Notes: generated from the letters alone by a model not told the origin. A stretch of DNA of 64,000 bases from Salminus brasiliensis (GCF_030463535.1 NC_132880.1:43589842-43653841), one strand, 5' to 3'; counted from the first letter of the stretch, positions 11,601 to 33,482 are shown. Made by a program: numbers and translations.

Positions 11601-14600
11601 TTGGACATGTAGTATATGGTACAATGAACAGTGTGTGTAAATTACATGCACACTTTTAGACATAGTTAAAAAGGCGCTTTAAAGGGTTCTCTGTTTGAGG
11701 CCATAGAAGAACCACCTGTGATCAGATATAGAACCCTTTTTATAAAAGAGGTAAGTTCAAGTGTGAAGAACCTTAATGAACCGTCAGATGATGTAAAGGT
11801 TCCTCACCAGTTTAAAGGTTCTTCACACAGCCAACCAAAACCAAAAGTGGTTTGTCTATGGTTTCTCTCAATGAACCCTTTGTAGCACCTTTATTTTTAA
11901 GAGTATAGCATTGTCTTGTATTTACCTCATAGAGTTGCCGGTCTCTGTAAGTGGATGACATTCTGCTCCTGTAGACAAGAAGCGTAATGCGTCTCACAAT
12001 ATAAGACTTAATCTTCAGTAATTACATGGAAAAAACAATGAAGCAACATCCTCATTTATCTGATAAACATGAGGCAGACACTTTACTATAAAAAAATAAC
12101 ACTATATAATATTTCATGTGTTTGTTTTAAGCATGCTTTTCCTTTTCAGGATGGATGACCTTTTCCACCCACTATGTGATCCACCCTGATTTACAGTTTA
12201 ATTGCAGATTAATGTGGCCTTGTACTTTTACTGAGCACTGGCAATAAAGCTGAATTAACACTATATGGAGAAAAGTATGGCTTTTTCATCCTTTCTTCTG
12301 AAATCAAGGGTAGTAAAATGAGCTTGTTGAGCTGTCTCTACTGTCCAGGGAAGGCTTTCTACTAGATTTTGGAAAATTGTTGTGCAGATTTAACTGGATT
12401 CAGCATCATATCCTTCCTCGAAGGAACTCGACTTGGGTATCCCCGACTTCCCAGTTCATCCCAAAAGTACTGGATGGAGCACCATCATTCCATAGAGCAC
12501 AACTCCACCGCTTTACAGCTCAATTTTTTTTTTGTGTGTGTGTGGGGGGGGCTTATTCCCCTCCAGCCCACAGCTGATATTAGGCATGGTGCCAATAGGT
12601 TCATGTCATATTCTATTGGCAATACTTCTAGTTTAGTTGGGTTAGTTGGGATTAGTTGGGACACAGGGACAAGCTGTGTGTGTATCTATTTGCAGAGCTG
12701 TGTCAGCAATAGGTACAAGAAGCTGAGAAGAGGTGTCCTCGCACATTTTGACGTACAGTCAGTCTGTCTGTGTCTGTCTGCGTCTGTCTGTCTGTCTGTC
12801 TGTCTACTTTCCAGAATTTACCAACTCAAACAGCAAACCACAACCTGACTTCCCTCTTTTTCCATAGCTTGAGTAGGCTGAGTATTCATGATTGGCACTG
12901 ACCTTCCACAGGCCATGTGATGATGCTGTGGCAAACCCAGCCCCAACACCAGACTGGAGTAACAGAAGGCCAGGTGCTTCTTGGCCAGCTCCAGTTTAGC
13001 ACTTGTCTTTGCCATCACCTTACTATCCATCACACTCTGCTCCCTGTGACAGCCAACAGAAACATGATCACACTGTTAACTAATCCAGATTTGCAGTCAG
13101 CCATCAGCAGTGCAGTGGGTCAGGTCAGCACTAGCACTGCTTTGGCTTAGACTTCATTATAATGAGTTGCCGTGGTAACAAAGACATGACAGTATCAGGC
13201 CTCCAGTCAGTATAATGCCTACTGTGTTATATATTCAAATGGGGTATATTTATAATATGGAGATAATATGAAGCTTTGGGTCAATGGACGTTAGACTAAA
13301 CTCAGAAGGATACAGGTCGATATTTACATTCAGTGTCTCTGTGGCTCCATGGCTGTGCAACAAACTGCATAGCAATTAATTCATGAGATTAATTGTAATC
13401 CTTTTAAAAGCATCCTACTTTTACAGCACTTAATCCCTCACTTCAGACTCACGCCATGACTGATTTGAGATGTTCCTCCAGAGCTTTCCCCTCCAAGTGG
13501 CAGGATAGGTACAGAAGAAGGCTGGCCAGGAACTCGTCCATCTCTCCACTCCTGCAGTCACAACAACCCAACCATGAATGCAGCTGCTATTAGTCTGACT
13601 CTATGTTATGCACACTAGCTCATTAGCGAGAAGGTAAAACTCTGGAAATGGGCTTACTTGATCACAGTCATAAAGCACAGTGGAATGGGCAGGCCTTCAA
13701 TTTCCTGCACTAAGGAGACTGCTACCTCTGTAACATACAGATTACCAGCTCAGCATATGTAGATGTATGGGTGCATGCCGAGGTATGAATCAGCATGGTT
13801 GTTTCATAACTGCTGCAGTGTGGTCTACACAAGCAGGAGAATGTGTGAACCTCACGTTTAATATGATTGATGGTAACCGAGTTCCTCTGTGAGCGTTTAA
13901 CAGCAGCCTTGTAGGCATTCAGCTGTGCAGGTCCCACAATCTTCCTCAGGCCACACTGCCCTCCTCTGGCTGACGGCTTGCTCTGCGAGATTCTGCAATA
14001 ATGCAATGACCTGCAGTCAGTTCATTTGTTCCTTGTTAGTACTGCGCATCTCTACATATGGTTGCTGCAGAACAGGTACATTACACAAATTCCCCATATA
14101 ACTCGTAATCTGTCTACAGATTTGTAAAGTAATGAAGCAATACATGAATAAGCAAACCATTCAATGCACTAAACATGTGCTCATGAGTGTTTTAGAAACC
14201 TTGGTTGAGGTCATCGCATGTTCTGAAATGTCATATGGTTCAGAGAAATTACACAAAGCAAACATGATCACATATACCAGCATCCAATTTAACTTTTATG
14301 CATAATAATGTCCCTATTATTCTAAATACAGTCCACCTGACAAGACATGCTTCTTTAATTTTACAATAAAGCCTATTTCACCCATTTAGATTTTGGGTGA
14401 TTTTTTCCAGCATTGTAACTCAAATGCAAAACATAAGGAGCAAACGTTATGTCTTGACCAACTAAACTGAACATTATGCGGTAGTTTTACCTAACAATAT
14501 CAGCTGCAGAATCAGGCTGATGCTCCACTGACTGTATCAGGGAGGATGGTGTCTCGGTCATTGCCACTCCAGGCCGGAACACTGCTACATCACTATGGAA

Positions 14601-17600
14601 CTTGCACGAGACGACTCTCCAGAACTGTGTACAGCTGCATGATGCTGTGTAACCCCGGTCATATTACTGTCAAATCCCGTAAATCACATACTCTACCGCC
14701 TCAGTCCACATGCTTCTTTTACTTTCACTAATGTAAAGCTGCACAATATATCATTTCACCTACAGCATCGCAATGTGTGAATGCACAATAGTCACATTGC
14801 AGGACGTGCAATGACATGTAAGACAAATTTAATTAAACACATCATGCTACAACTTGTTTGACACGAAAGGGAAATTCCCACTGTGCTTATTTTCCATGAC
14901 AGAGCTACCAGACCTGATTATATATCAATCCAATATCAAAACAACTAAAAATGCCAGTCTTTTCCAATTTCATGCAGCCCTACAGTGATGCTTCTGTATC
15001 TATCAGCTTGTCAACAAATGCATGTGTACAGCTGTTCATGAGTCCATGATTAGTATTTATAACAGTGTTGTTAAAGTGAATTACACTCCCTGTCTGTAGG
15101 GGGAGCCCAGGAGCAAAAATACCAATTCTCACATTTCAGACACAGCCTATGAAGCATTTGTACCTTGAAATAGCACCTTCACATTCATTATGATGCTCCA
15201 GTAACTGTAATAGGGAGAACGGTGCCTCTATCGCTGCTACTCCGGGCTCGACACGCTGCTCACTGGACTATGTAGATTTCACAATCGCTGTGTGACCCAA
15301 GTCATATTTGTGTCAAATCCTGTAACATGACTCTACCGCCTCAGTCCACATGCTTTTTTCACTTTCAATAGCAGTGTGGTATTTCTCAGGATCAGCTTGT
15401 CCAGAAAAGCACGCCCTTTAGGGGTGGCTCAAAGTACAAATTATACTTCCCAACTGTAAGGGGAGCCCAAGAGCAAGAAATATCAATTCTTACATAATAA
15501 TGCTGCTTTAATGGATAAGCATTAGTTTTAGGGTCCCACGGCAGTTGATTTACCTTTCCAGGTGCTTCCTAAAAGAGTCCTGATATGCAGATGTCGTCTT
15601 TTTTCTTTTCTCTTTAATCTCCACAGACGAATTGAAACTGTCAACGAGAAACAGTAAACAGCTTCTTTTAAACCAGTGGTTAAAAACTATTTGCTTTATT
15701 AGTTTACATAAGCTCATATAATAACACAACATCTAGAAAGGGACAGATTGTGAATGAACTAAGTTGGCTGTAATGTCTCCCTCTGTTGGCCTCAGTGGGG
15801 AGCCTATGCACAAGGGCTGGGCTCCGCCTCTCACTGCACCTGTGCTCCAGGCACACAGGTGCAGTTCATTTCTGGACTGATTAGGACTCCACCTAAACTC
15901 CCCTGTTTGGTGTGCTAGTGTGGAGTCTCAGTGACACTACCAAATCTTGTTGTGCTTGTGGTGTTGGCTTACTTGTTTTTGCTACTGGAGTATGGCTTTG
16001 CCTGTGATGTACCTGCCTGCCTGTGTTTTGACCCCTGCATGTCCTGACCATGAGTTTTGCCTTAGCCCTAATAAAGTCCTTATGCACATGCAGTCTTCCT
16101 CAATCACTAGGTCACATTGGCTTGAAAAGATGGTTGCAGTGGGTTGTAAAGCTGTGTATATGCTGCTGTTAAGGTTTAAATATGTAGATAATGGTTACAC
16201 TGGTGTAGCCAGGTGGTTGTAGTGGGTAGTAGAGCTGTTTATATGCTGCTGTTGAGGTTTAAATATGTAGATAATGGTTACACTGGTGTAGCCAGGTGGT
16301 TGTAGTGGGTAGTAGAGCTGTTTATATGCTGCTGTTGAGGTTTAAATATGTAGATAATGGTTACACTGGTGTAGCCAGGTGGTTGTAGTGGGTAGTAGAG
16401 CTGTTTATATGCTGCTGTTGAGGTTTAAATATGTAGATAATGGTTACACTGGTGTAGCCAGGTGGTTGCAGTGGGTAATAAAGCTGTTGAGATACTGCTG
16501 TTGAGATACAATAACAATAACATGTGGCTAAAAGAGACCCAAGTTATTAATCAGATAGCGTTTTACCAGGTGAAATCCAGGGTTTGAGTTTCATCATTCC
16601 AGTCCCATCTTCCAGAAGGAGAGATGCTTACCTACCACACACCAAAAATAACATGTGATGAGTTTTGAATTTATGAAATGCAGAGCTCTGAATGGCCTAG
16701 TCAAGCCAACACATTTACTTTTAGGCCGCCATCTCTCACACACTGGCTGGGCGTGAGACTCAGTGATCTCATACTCTTATGCCACACTCAGCATTTCTCA
16801 CACATTTTATAACGACCTCTTGTTCCTGTTCCAGTTAACCTCTGCATGAATAAATCAACTGCTCCAAATTTCACTGATTAAGCAAGCGCTGAGGCGAGTG
16901 AGAGTCACTAGCTAGTCAGTAACGGCCAGTTCATATGTGCGTTAGATCAGATCATGGTAATGGGCAAATCAATGGAAGAGCTCTCACAAACTGAACAGCG
17001 CACTCGCATATGCGGCGTGTCATAGAGTACCGAAAACACGCACTTCTCACAGGCGTGAACTGAGGAATTGTAAAAGGTCAGTAACGAGACTTGCTCAGGA
17101 CTAAACGCAGTTCTGTGTATCTATATTTTTTATATTTTAAATATTTTACTTACAGTCGACTTGATTTATGTAGCTTTATATAAACAGTCATATCAGAATA
17201 TTATAACTGACAGTAGGCATAGCCACCCTTGGATGACACTAGCGAGATGTCGTGGCATGGACTGTGTTGGGATGCCCTCAATGTGTAAGAAGTCCATTCT
17301 CGGTACATCTTCACTATCGCAGCTCTAGAACATCCCGCAAAGTTAGCGGTTTCCGAGATACTCCCATCCTTTACCCTGTACTCGATTTTTATGCCCTTTT
17401 GGACACAAGTCTAATTGCATACTTTGCCCATGACAATTGTTTTGCACTCTGCTACAACTGACTGGTGTGCTCGCTTATTAAGAGGTGCAGTAAACCCTGT
17501 CACTTGACATCTGTGATGCCCCTGGTTCATTCCAGTTCATTCCAAGTCGGGGGAGGTGATAATATAATATTCTGACATGACTGAGTACACTTTCTTTGTT

Positions 17601-20320
17601 CCAGAGCATTAAAATAGTTTAGCTATTGTCATACCATGCTAGATCATCTGGATCTTACAGTGACCATAGGCCTCTATGTGTGGTGACCAGCCTAGGATTG
17701 CAATTGCAGGGCCTAGGGAGATCTAACAATTTCCCTAGGCCCTGCAATTGCAATCCTAGGCTGGTCACCAAACATAGAGGCCTATGATCAAGATCCAGAC
17801 GATCTAGCATGGTATGACCATAGCTATCAGAATAACAACCAAATACCTCTAATCTGAATTTATAGAATTTGTAGCAAAATCAGAATGAATGGGTCAGAGG
17901 TCCTTCGTCACTCTTACATTTAACACACAGGGAGGATACAGATAGATAGATAGAGTGTAACTCTGTTTGAGAGTGGTGTTGTCTATGTATTACTTTGTAC
18001 TGAAAAAGCTGATAATTTGAATGACTGGAACAAGCCTGAATGCCTTGCAAAGCTTCTGTCCGAGAGCCATCAGAAATCTCTATTTCTAGTACTTTCCCAG
18101 CACTACCTCTTCCAGGTTCTGGGTGGAAGGGGTGTATGTTTTTAAACTGGTCTGTCAACCAGTTAACAGTTGACTTTTCACATCTGGATCTCACAACAAT
18201 CTCATAGCAAAATAAAAAATCTTCAAAGTTGGGAATGTTGGTCTTAACGTAACTGTGAATTATTGTGTGTGAAGCTGATGTATTAAACAAAATGATGAGG
18301 CATTCGAATTTTAACCTAAGTTGGGAAAATGAAGCAAACATACAGTGAATGTACATGTCTTCTATAGTACTGATTCCTATATTTACATTTACATTTCTGA
18401 CATTTAGCTGACGCTCTTATCCAGAGCGACTTGATTACTTGTACTACAGAGGTGGGCCAACGTAGTGTTAGGAGTCTTTCCCAAGGACTCTTATTGGTGT
18501 AGCGCAACACAGTCAACCAGACCAGGAATCGAACCCCAGTCTCACACGTGGTGTGGTAACTTACTGGCCGGTAGTGGTGTTATCTGTTGCGCCACACCAA
18601 CCCAACACCAACACCAAATATATCTTTCCACAATAACAAGGCCTTATCTGTTTGTTATAGAGGAAAAGCATGATTGAAAGCAATAGGGGACAAAACGCTA
18701 GTTTCAGAGAGTGTTATTGCTTTCCTGATCTGGCACTAGATCTTAAGAGAATTTGCCATCATGGAGCTGCCTTTCATAAAAGCCCTGATGGGCTTCCTAC
18801 CTGCAAACAGCAAAGAGGGGAGAGGCCTACTGACAATATCCTGTTCTATTTCTAGCCTTGCAGGGGTGGTGGAGGACACCTCATGAGGATATGCACTCCA
18901 GTAAATTAAAACTCTTGCATTTGCTGCCCGGTAGTAGTGCTGGACACAGGGTAAAGAGAAAGCTCCAATATTCCTGGGTTTACAGATGTTGCTTTTTCGG
19001 CTATTCAGTGTGATTTAGTTATATATGTATTAAAGAAAAATTGGTAGATTTTAAAATAGGAATCTCTGAAATATTACCATTTAAATTAATGGTAAGATTA
19101 ATGTTGCTTTAATGCGGTAAATGGCAAAGTTGTTAATTCAGAATTTATTCAGTAGCTAATATATGAGATGGGATTTTCGTGAATGATTATAAAGACACAT
19201 TAATTAAATTCAATTCGATTAGATTTTATTTCTATGGCACTTTTTACAACAAACGTTGTCACAAAGCAGCTTTACAGAGATCCGGGTCCGAGCCTCTTTT
19301 GAGCAAGCTAGTGGCACAGAACAATGGCAAGGAAAAACTCCTTTGGGTCGAGAGAAGGAAACCTTCAGAGGAACCAAGACGCAAACGGGGAAGCCATCCT
19401 CCTCAGGTCGACACCGGATCATAATAATAAAAATCAAAACAGGAATAAAGACAACAATAAAACTTAACTAAATGTGGCATCAAACCAAACAAGACGATTA
19501 AAGTGTCTGTATTGCTAAACAGGTTTGAATGGCACTTATTGAACGATTCACAGATAATAACAGGACTAGGACCTCACCTCAGCGTTGTGATCAGTGCAGT
19601 ATTTTGAAGTAATACTATGGGAACAGGCCTACCGGCTTATTATACCATTCAGAGCTGGACCAGCCTGAACCTCACTACTCACTACTAACACACCACCACC
19701 ATTTCAGTCCAGTCCAGTCAAGTCAAGTCTAAATTATTTGTATAGCTTTTTACAACTGTTGTCGTCACAAAGCAGCTTTACATAATTAGTAATTAGTAAA
19801 AGACAGAGACAAAAAAGAAATAACGTAAGAAGACATGAAGGATCAAAGACCCCCAGTGAGCAGCCAATAGCGACAGTGGCAAGGAGAACCTCCCTCAGAG
19901 CTGGAGGAAGAAACCTTGGGAGGAACCAAGACTCACAAGGGGTCCCGACCCGTCCTCTTCTGGTCAGAACTATTTATTAATTATTGATAAAAATGACCAA
20001 ACTATCTATACTGCTGAACTGCTCTGATCATAATCATAATATACTAACTAATCATGGTGTAGATAGTTAGTTAGCTAATAGTGGTGATATTAACAGTGGC
20101 AGATAGTTAAGAGTCCAGTCAGGGCCACTGCAGTGCTGAGAATGACCCACCACATGGTGAGTGGAGCTGCTATAATGGGCCGAGCTGTGGAAGTTGGCAG
20201 CCCTGGAGTTAAAGCTCATATTAATTAAGTGCATAGATGTTATAGATGCATAGATTCTTCCAGTCTCACCGTTTCATTGAGTAGTTTTGTCATCTCCTCT
20301 AAACGCTGAACGTCCGCCAT
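8377..20320 (-). CDS. ppp1r36: Protein phosphatase 1 regulatory subunit 36-like (complete, 11 coding exons)
   Basis: PPP1R36 is a PP1-binding regulatory protein, described mainly from testis. The spliced model has 11 coding exons totalling 1,401 nt (466 aa plus stop); I recall the human protein as about 420 aa. All ten introns are GT-AG on the minus strand and every phase closes. Family-typical segments include LELAKKHLAFCYSSLVLGLG then HHMACGR (residues about 185-215), YRDRQLYECLYSFFSYVAWV then TFGRKDL (about 224-250), and ILTQRSPLMVSLLPSLKEKA (about 323-342). The last exon holds an acidic Ser/Glu/Asp tract (about 400-418) and the tetrapeptide KISF (about 427-430), which fits the RVxF PP1-docking motif. 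The start ATG (20318-20320) opens exon 1 directly downstream of a divergent promoter shared with tpmt. The family call rests on remembered similarity, not a search. Confidence 0.8.
8793..8987 (-). CDS. ppp1r36: ppp1r36 coding exon 10
   Basis: 195 nt, encodes TSHRRPARSNILTQRSPLMV then SLLPSLKEKAPHLFHRS and a helical Lys/Glu-rich tail. Acceptor CTCTAG, donor GTGACA. Confidence 0.8.
9885..10018 (+). mobile_element. MITE family 1, truncated copy
   Basis: Ends with the family's right terminus (ggtgtccacaaacatatgga and onward) and carries the internal 'tacccctgtagtccactcctggcatta' segment. The left half is missing. Confidence 0.7.
10085..10330 (-). repeat. tRNA-derived SINE, minus strand
   Basis: The reverse complement shows a tRNA-like head, 'gccaggacctaaaggttgga' (A-box side) then 'aattcgatcccctgg' (B-box side), followed by 'gcccttgagcaaggcacct'-like sequence and a CA/TG run. 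It lies in ppp1r36 intron 9. Confidence 0.65.
10676..10920 (-). CDS. ppp1r36: ppp1r36 coding exon 9
   Basis: 245 nt, encodes CLYSFFSYVAWVTFGRKDLK and onward, then a Glu/Asp-rich segment (about residues 270-282). The acceptor is 'gatgctag'; a second AG ten bases further in (gtacag) would break the frame, so the upstream one was chosen. Donor GTAAAC. Confidence 0.8.
11094..11614 (+). mobile_element. MITE family 1, near full-length copy
   Basis: The left terminus is CACTATATGGACAAAAGTAT preceded by TA. The right terminus reads ggtgtccacaaacatttgga then catgtagta. The two ends are imperfect inverted repeats of about 29 bp, and TA flanks suggest a Tc1/mariner-type target. No transposase inside. 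It lies in ppp1r36 intron 8. Confidence 0.85.
11640..11907. mobile_element. MITE family 2 (AAGGTTCTT-type) copy
   Basis: Contains mirrored 'aaagggttctctgtttgagg' and 'caatgaaccctttgtagcac' parts and ends in 'ctttatttttaagagtata'. The same pattern recurs at 33535, 33932, 46498 and 62663. Confidence 0.65.
11926..11968 (-). CDS. ppp1r36: ppp1r36 coding exon 8
   Basis: 43 nt, encodes SRMSSTYRDRQLYE. Acceptor TCTACAG, donor GTAAAT, ends in phase 0. Confidence 0.8.
12259..12760 (+). mobile_element. MITE family 1, diverged copy
   Basis: Starts CACTATATGGAGAAAAGTAT and carries the shared internal 'ccaaaagtactggatggagcaccatcattcca' region. The right end decays into a TCTG repeat near 12770-12805. 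Confidence 0.75.
12903..13043 (-). CDS. ppp1r36: ppp1r36 coding exon 7
   Basis: 141 nt, holding the most recognisable part of the family: LELAKKHLAFCYSSLVLGLG followed by LPQHHHMACGR. The acceptor CACAG has a good pyrimidine tract; the donor is GTCAGT. Confidence 0.85.
13453..13551 (-). CDS. ppp1r36: ppp1r36 coding exon 6
   Basis: 99 nt, encodes SGEMDEFLASLLLYLSCHLE then GKALEEHLKSVM. Acceptor ACTGCAG, donor GTGAGT. Confidence 0.8.
13658..13727 (-). CDS. ppp1r36: ppp1r36 coding exon 5
   Basis: 70 nt, encodes VAVSLVQEIEGLPIPLCFMT and onward. Acceptor GTTACAG, donor GTAAGC. It was found by phase: exons 4 and 6 cannot be joined in frame without it. Confidence 0.7.
13856..13992 (-). CDS. ppp1r36: ppp1r36 coding exon 4
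   Basis: 137 nt, encodes ISQSKPSARGGQCGLRKIVG then PAQLNAYKAAVKRSQRNSVT and INHIK. Acceptor TTGCAG, donor GTGAGG, ends in phase 1. Confidence 0.75.
14007..15540. other. ppp1r36 intron 3 sequence
   Basis: No exon recognised. Two related stretches (about 14505-14735 and 15190-15370) share 'gatgctccactgactgtatc'-like, 'aactgtatcagggag'-like and 'ctctaccgcctcagtccaca' segments, so this is an internal dispersed duplication. Confidence 0.5.
15554..15637 (-). CDS. ppp1r36: ppp1r36 coding exon 3
   Basis: 84 nt, encodes FNSSVEIKEKRKKTTSAYQD and onward; a basic, Lys-rich stretch. Acceptor TTGACAG, donor GTAAAT. Confidence 0.75.
16120..16500. repeat. 83-bp-period minisatellite
   Basis: The marker 'gtagccaggtggttg' starts at 16205, 16288, 16371 and 16454, an exact 83-bp period. 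The edge copies (near 16120 and 16480) are diverged while the inner ones look identical. It lies in ppp1r36 intron 2. Confidence 0.95.
16567..16631 (-). CDS. ppp1r36: ppp1r36 coding exon 2
   Basis: 65 nt, encodes VSISPSGRWDWNDETQTLDF and onward. Acceptor GGTAG, donor GTAAAA. It joins exon 1 in phase 0 and exon 3 in phase 2. The Trp-rich start of the conserved region lies here. Confidence 0.7.
17620..17826. repeat. Long foldback (inverted repeat), about 95-100-bp arms
   Basis: Arm 17620-17719 pairs with 17732-17826 around a 12-nt loop. Near the loop the match is essentially perfect (cctaggattgcaattgcagg on the left, its complement on the right). A few mismatches and one small gap occur further out. 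It is in ppp1r36 intron 1. Confidence 0.9.
18374..18603 (+). repeat. SINE/LINE-tail repeat, second copy
   Basis: Same module order as 934-1168: 'gctgacgctcttatccagag', then 'gtgttaggagtctttcccaa', then 'ttatctgttgcgccacacca'. Confidence 0.75.
19195..19450 (+). repeat. Interspersed repeat ('cacaaagcagctttacag' family), copy 1
   Basis: Carries 'gttgtcacaaagcagcttta', 'ggcaaggaaaaactc' and 'aggaaccaagac'. This set of phrases is shared with 19715-19980 and, from memory, is common in fish genomes. Class uncertain (LINE tail or SINE). Confidence 0.65.
19615..20205. repeat. Foldback MITE interrupted by another repeat
   Basis: The outer parts (19615-19705 and 20105-20205) match the halves of the element at 23385-23968, including 'cactgcagtgctgagaatga'. 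The inner part, 19715-19980, is copy 2 of the 'cacaaagcagctttac' repeat. This suggests insertion of one repeat into another. Confidence 0.5.
20270..20320 (-). CDS. ppp1r36: ppp1r36 coding exon 1
   Basis: Encodes MADVQRLEEMTKLLNET. The donor is GTGAG and the exon ends in phase 0. It is the only ATG that reads into exon 2 in this exon. Confidence 0.75.
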
Positions 20321-20388
20321 CTCCTCACCTCTCACCTCCAGCAGTCAGACACGCTCTCGAGTTTGTTTACATTCCACGCGCACAGCTG

Positions 20389-20401
20389 GTAACTTAGCAA
20401 C
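20389..20401. promoter_or_regulatory. X-box-like (RFX) motif
   Basis: GTAACT-T-AGCAAC is an imperfect palindrome fitting a relaxed GTNNYY-N-RRNAAC RFX consensus with a one-base spacer. It lies about 70-80 bp upstream of the ppp1r36 start codon, a typical distance for X-boxes of cilium genes. Confidence 0.45.
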
Positions 20402-20759
20402 AGCCAATCAGAAAAGCTTTGAAAGCTTTTGAAACGATTTTATTATTTAATTATTTAGCAAATATTTTGTTAAGATTATGTATTCAAATAGTGTTATTAA
20501 TAGACTGTAATATATAATAATACTTTAGCTGGCTACTACATAAAAAACATGTATTAATTGAAAAAATATATATATTTTTTTTAGTCTTCAGCATCGGAAC
20601 GCTGTTGTGAGTGTACGCGGTTTATTTAAAAATAATGCAAAAAAAAATATTCAAAATAAAAAATAAATGAATGCAGCTCATGATCACTAAATCATCTCCG
20701 ACCACCGGCATCACCGATTGGTCTAAAAAAAAAAAGTGGGCGGGTGCAGCGGATGATGA

Positions 20760-20875
20760 ACAAGCGCCTCTGCGTATGGATGCGAAGACTCCGCCCACTC
20801 ACTCCCCCAAGCGGTCCTTCCTCTTCCTCTGCCTGTGTAGCCGGTGGCCCATTGAAAGATACTGAAACTGCTGAG
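20760..20875 (+). other. tpmt: tpmt untranslated exon 1 (inferred)
   Basis: A strong donor (ctgag|gtaag, 20871-20880) follows a GC-box region, and the first coding exon has an acceptor upstream of its ATG. The 5' limit is a guess. This exon was placed by signals only. Confidence 0.5.
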
Positions 20876-21450
20876 GTAAGAACACGCAGCGCTCCTGCTT
20901 TTGTCTTTTCCCCACAAATACAAACATACAGCATCAGTATTCACGAGTAAATGGCTGACATGTAAACGTAAGGCAGTGTAGCCTGTAAGATTAGCCGCTG
21001 CTCATTCATCAGGCCGGCCAGTGTAAGGTAGGTAGCTAAGGTAAGTGAGGGGTTGTAGGGGCTGTAGGTGGGATTAACTGAACGTTGTGCAGTGTTGGTC
21101 TGGTGATGATGAGGTATACTGTTGTATAACTGCGTTATATTTAGTTATATTTATGTTACTGGTACTGAGTAACATGGTACTGACTGGGATTGGAGGCTGG
21201 TAGCAGCTCACGTGTCTTGTTGTCGACACTGTAATGTGTTACATAAGCAAGTTCAGACTTTTACCCCACAACCACTTACTGCCCTGCTGCTCAATAAGCT
21301 CAATAAGAGCACTTCACTTAGTGGAATTGCTCCTAACCATAGCTCCACATTTCAGTAGTTTACTAAATCTACTTATAATTTTTTTTTAAAATAAAAGTGT
21401 GATGTGGTATGTAAATATTATGTACATTGGGCAAATACATTGTTTAATAT

Positions 21451-21486
<36 letters not shown>

Positions 21487-21628
21487 GTTGTTGTTGTTGT
21501 TATGGTTAAAGACAACAAAATGACTTACAGTAATAACTTATACTTAAGATAAGATAAGATAATCCTTTATTAGTCCCACAGTGGGACTAATTACTAATTA
21601 CTATATACACAATATAAATAAGAAGTAA

Positions 21629-21794
21629 AAAAGCAATAACAATATTATTAATAGCAAATGACTCTTAATTGCACATGGGGGGGGGGGATATTGCACATAG
21701 TATTTTTGCTCAATGCAAAAATACTATGTGCAATATCCCCCCCCCCCATGTGCATTTAATAGTCATTTGCTGTAAATAATATTGTTATTGCTTT
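21629..21794. repeat. Foldback element with mirrored G/C runs
   Basis: Arm 21629-21709 pairs with 21715-21794 around a 5-nt loop. It contains a run of about a dozen G at 21678-21688 opposite a matching C run. It sits next to 'aatcctttattagtcccaca', a common fish repeat tail. In tpmt intron 1. Confidence 0.85.
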
Positions 21795-22387
21795 TATCAC
21801 CTCCTTATGATGCTAAAATATTATTTGTAATATCAACAACAGCAATTATGATTGTTGTTGTTATTGTTATTGTTGGTGATGATGATAATTATTGTTGTTG
21901 TTATTAATGTTAATAATAATACCAGTAATAATAATAATAGTATACTTTCTAATGTATGATTGTATGTAAATGTTCATTTGCATTGCAGTCTCTTTCCCCT
22001 CAAAATATAAATACCCCCTGGTTTTTAGGTGCTGAACTGCAGGCACAATCCACCTAAAAATACTTTTAAAATAATTTTAATAACAGAGGTTTTAGGAAAT
22101 GCTTGTTAATTAACATTCTTAAAAAGTAATTAATAACGTACTCAGCATGACAAAGCTGTTAGTAAACTTTTTAACTCCTTTTTTTACTCTTCTTTTACTC
22201 TTTTAGCACTTTTTTAATTTAAAAGGATAAAGAGAAGTTGGAAAATATTTATTTTAAACCCATAAAAGCATCATAAGCAGACCTCCAAGACAAAAAGAAG
22301 GCAGTGTAGGACCTGAGCCTTTTGCTAATTGTTTTCTCTCTTCAGTTCCTACTGCACTCAGGCGTCCGTCTGGGAGTTACAAGTGAG

Positions 22388-33482
<11,095 letters not shown>

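Larger units (their letters stand above)
20321..20875. promoter_or_regulatory. Divergent promoter region between ppp1r36 and tpmt
   Basis: The ppp1r36 ATG (20320, minus strand) and the tpmt untranslated exon 1 (ending 20875, plus strand) are about 550 bp apart. On the ppp1r36 side there is an X-box-like GTAACTTAGCAAC (20389-20401) next to CCAAT (20404-20408). On the tpmt side there is an inverted CCAAT (ATTGG, 20717-20721) and a GC box (ccgccc, near 20791). Transcription starts are not known. Confidence 0.6.

Noticed and set aside
16120-16500. Regularly spaced repeats, checked as a CRISPR array
   Set aside because: The whole 83-bp unit is repeated with no variable spacers; it is a minisatellite in a vertebrate intron.
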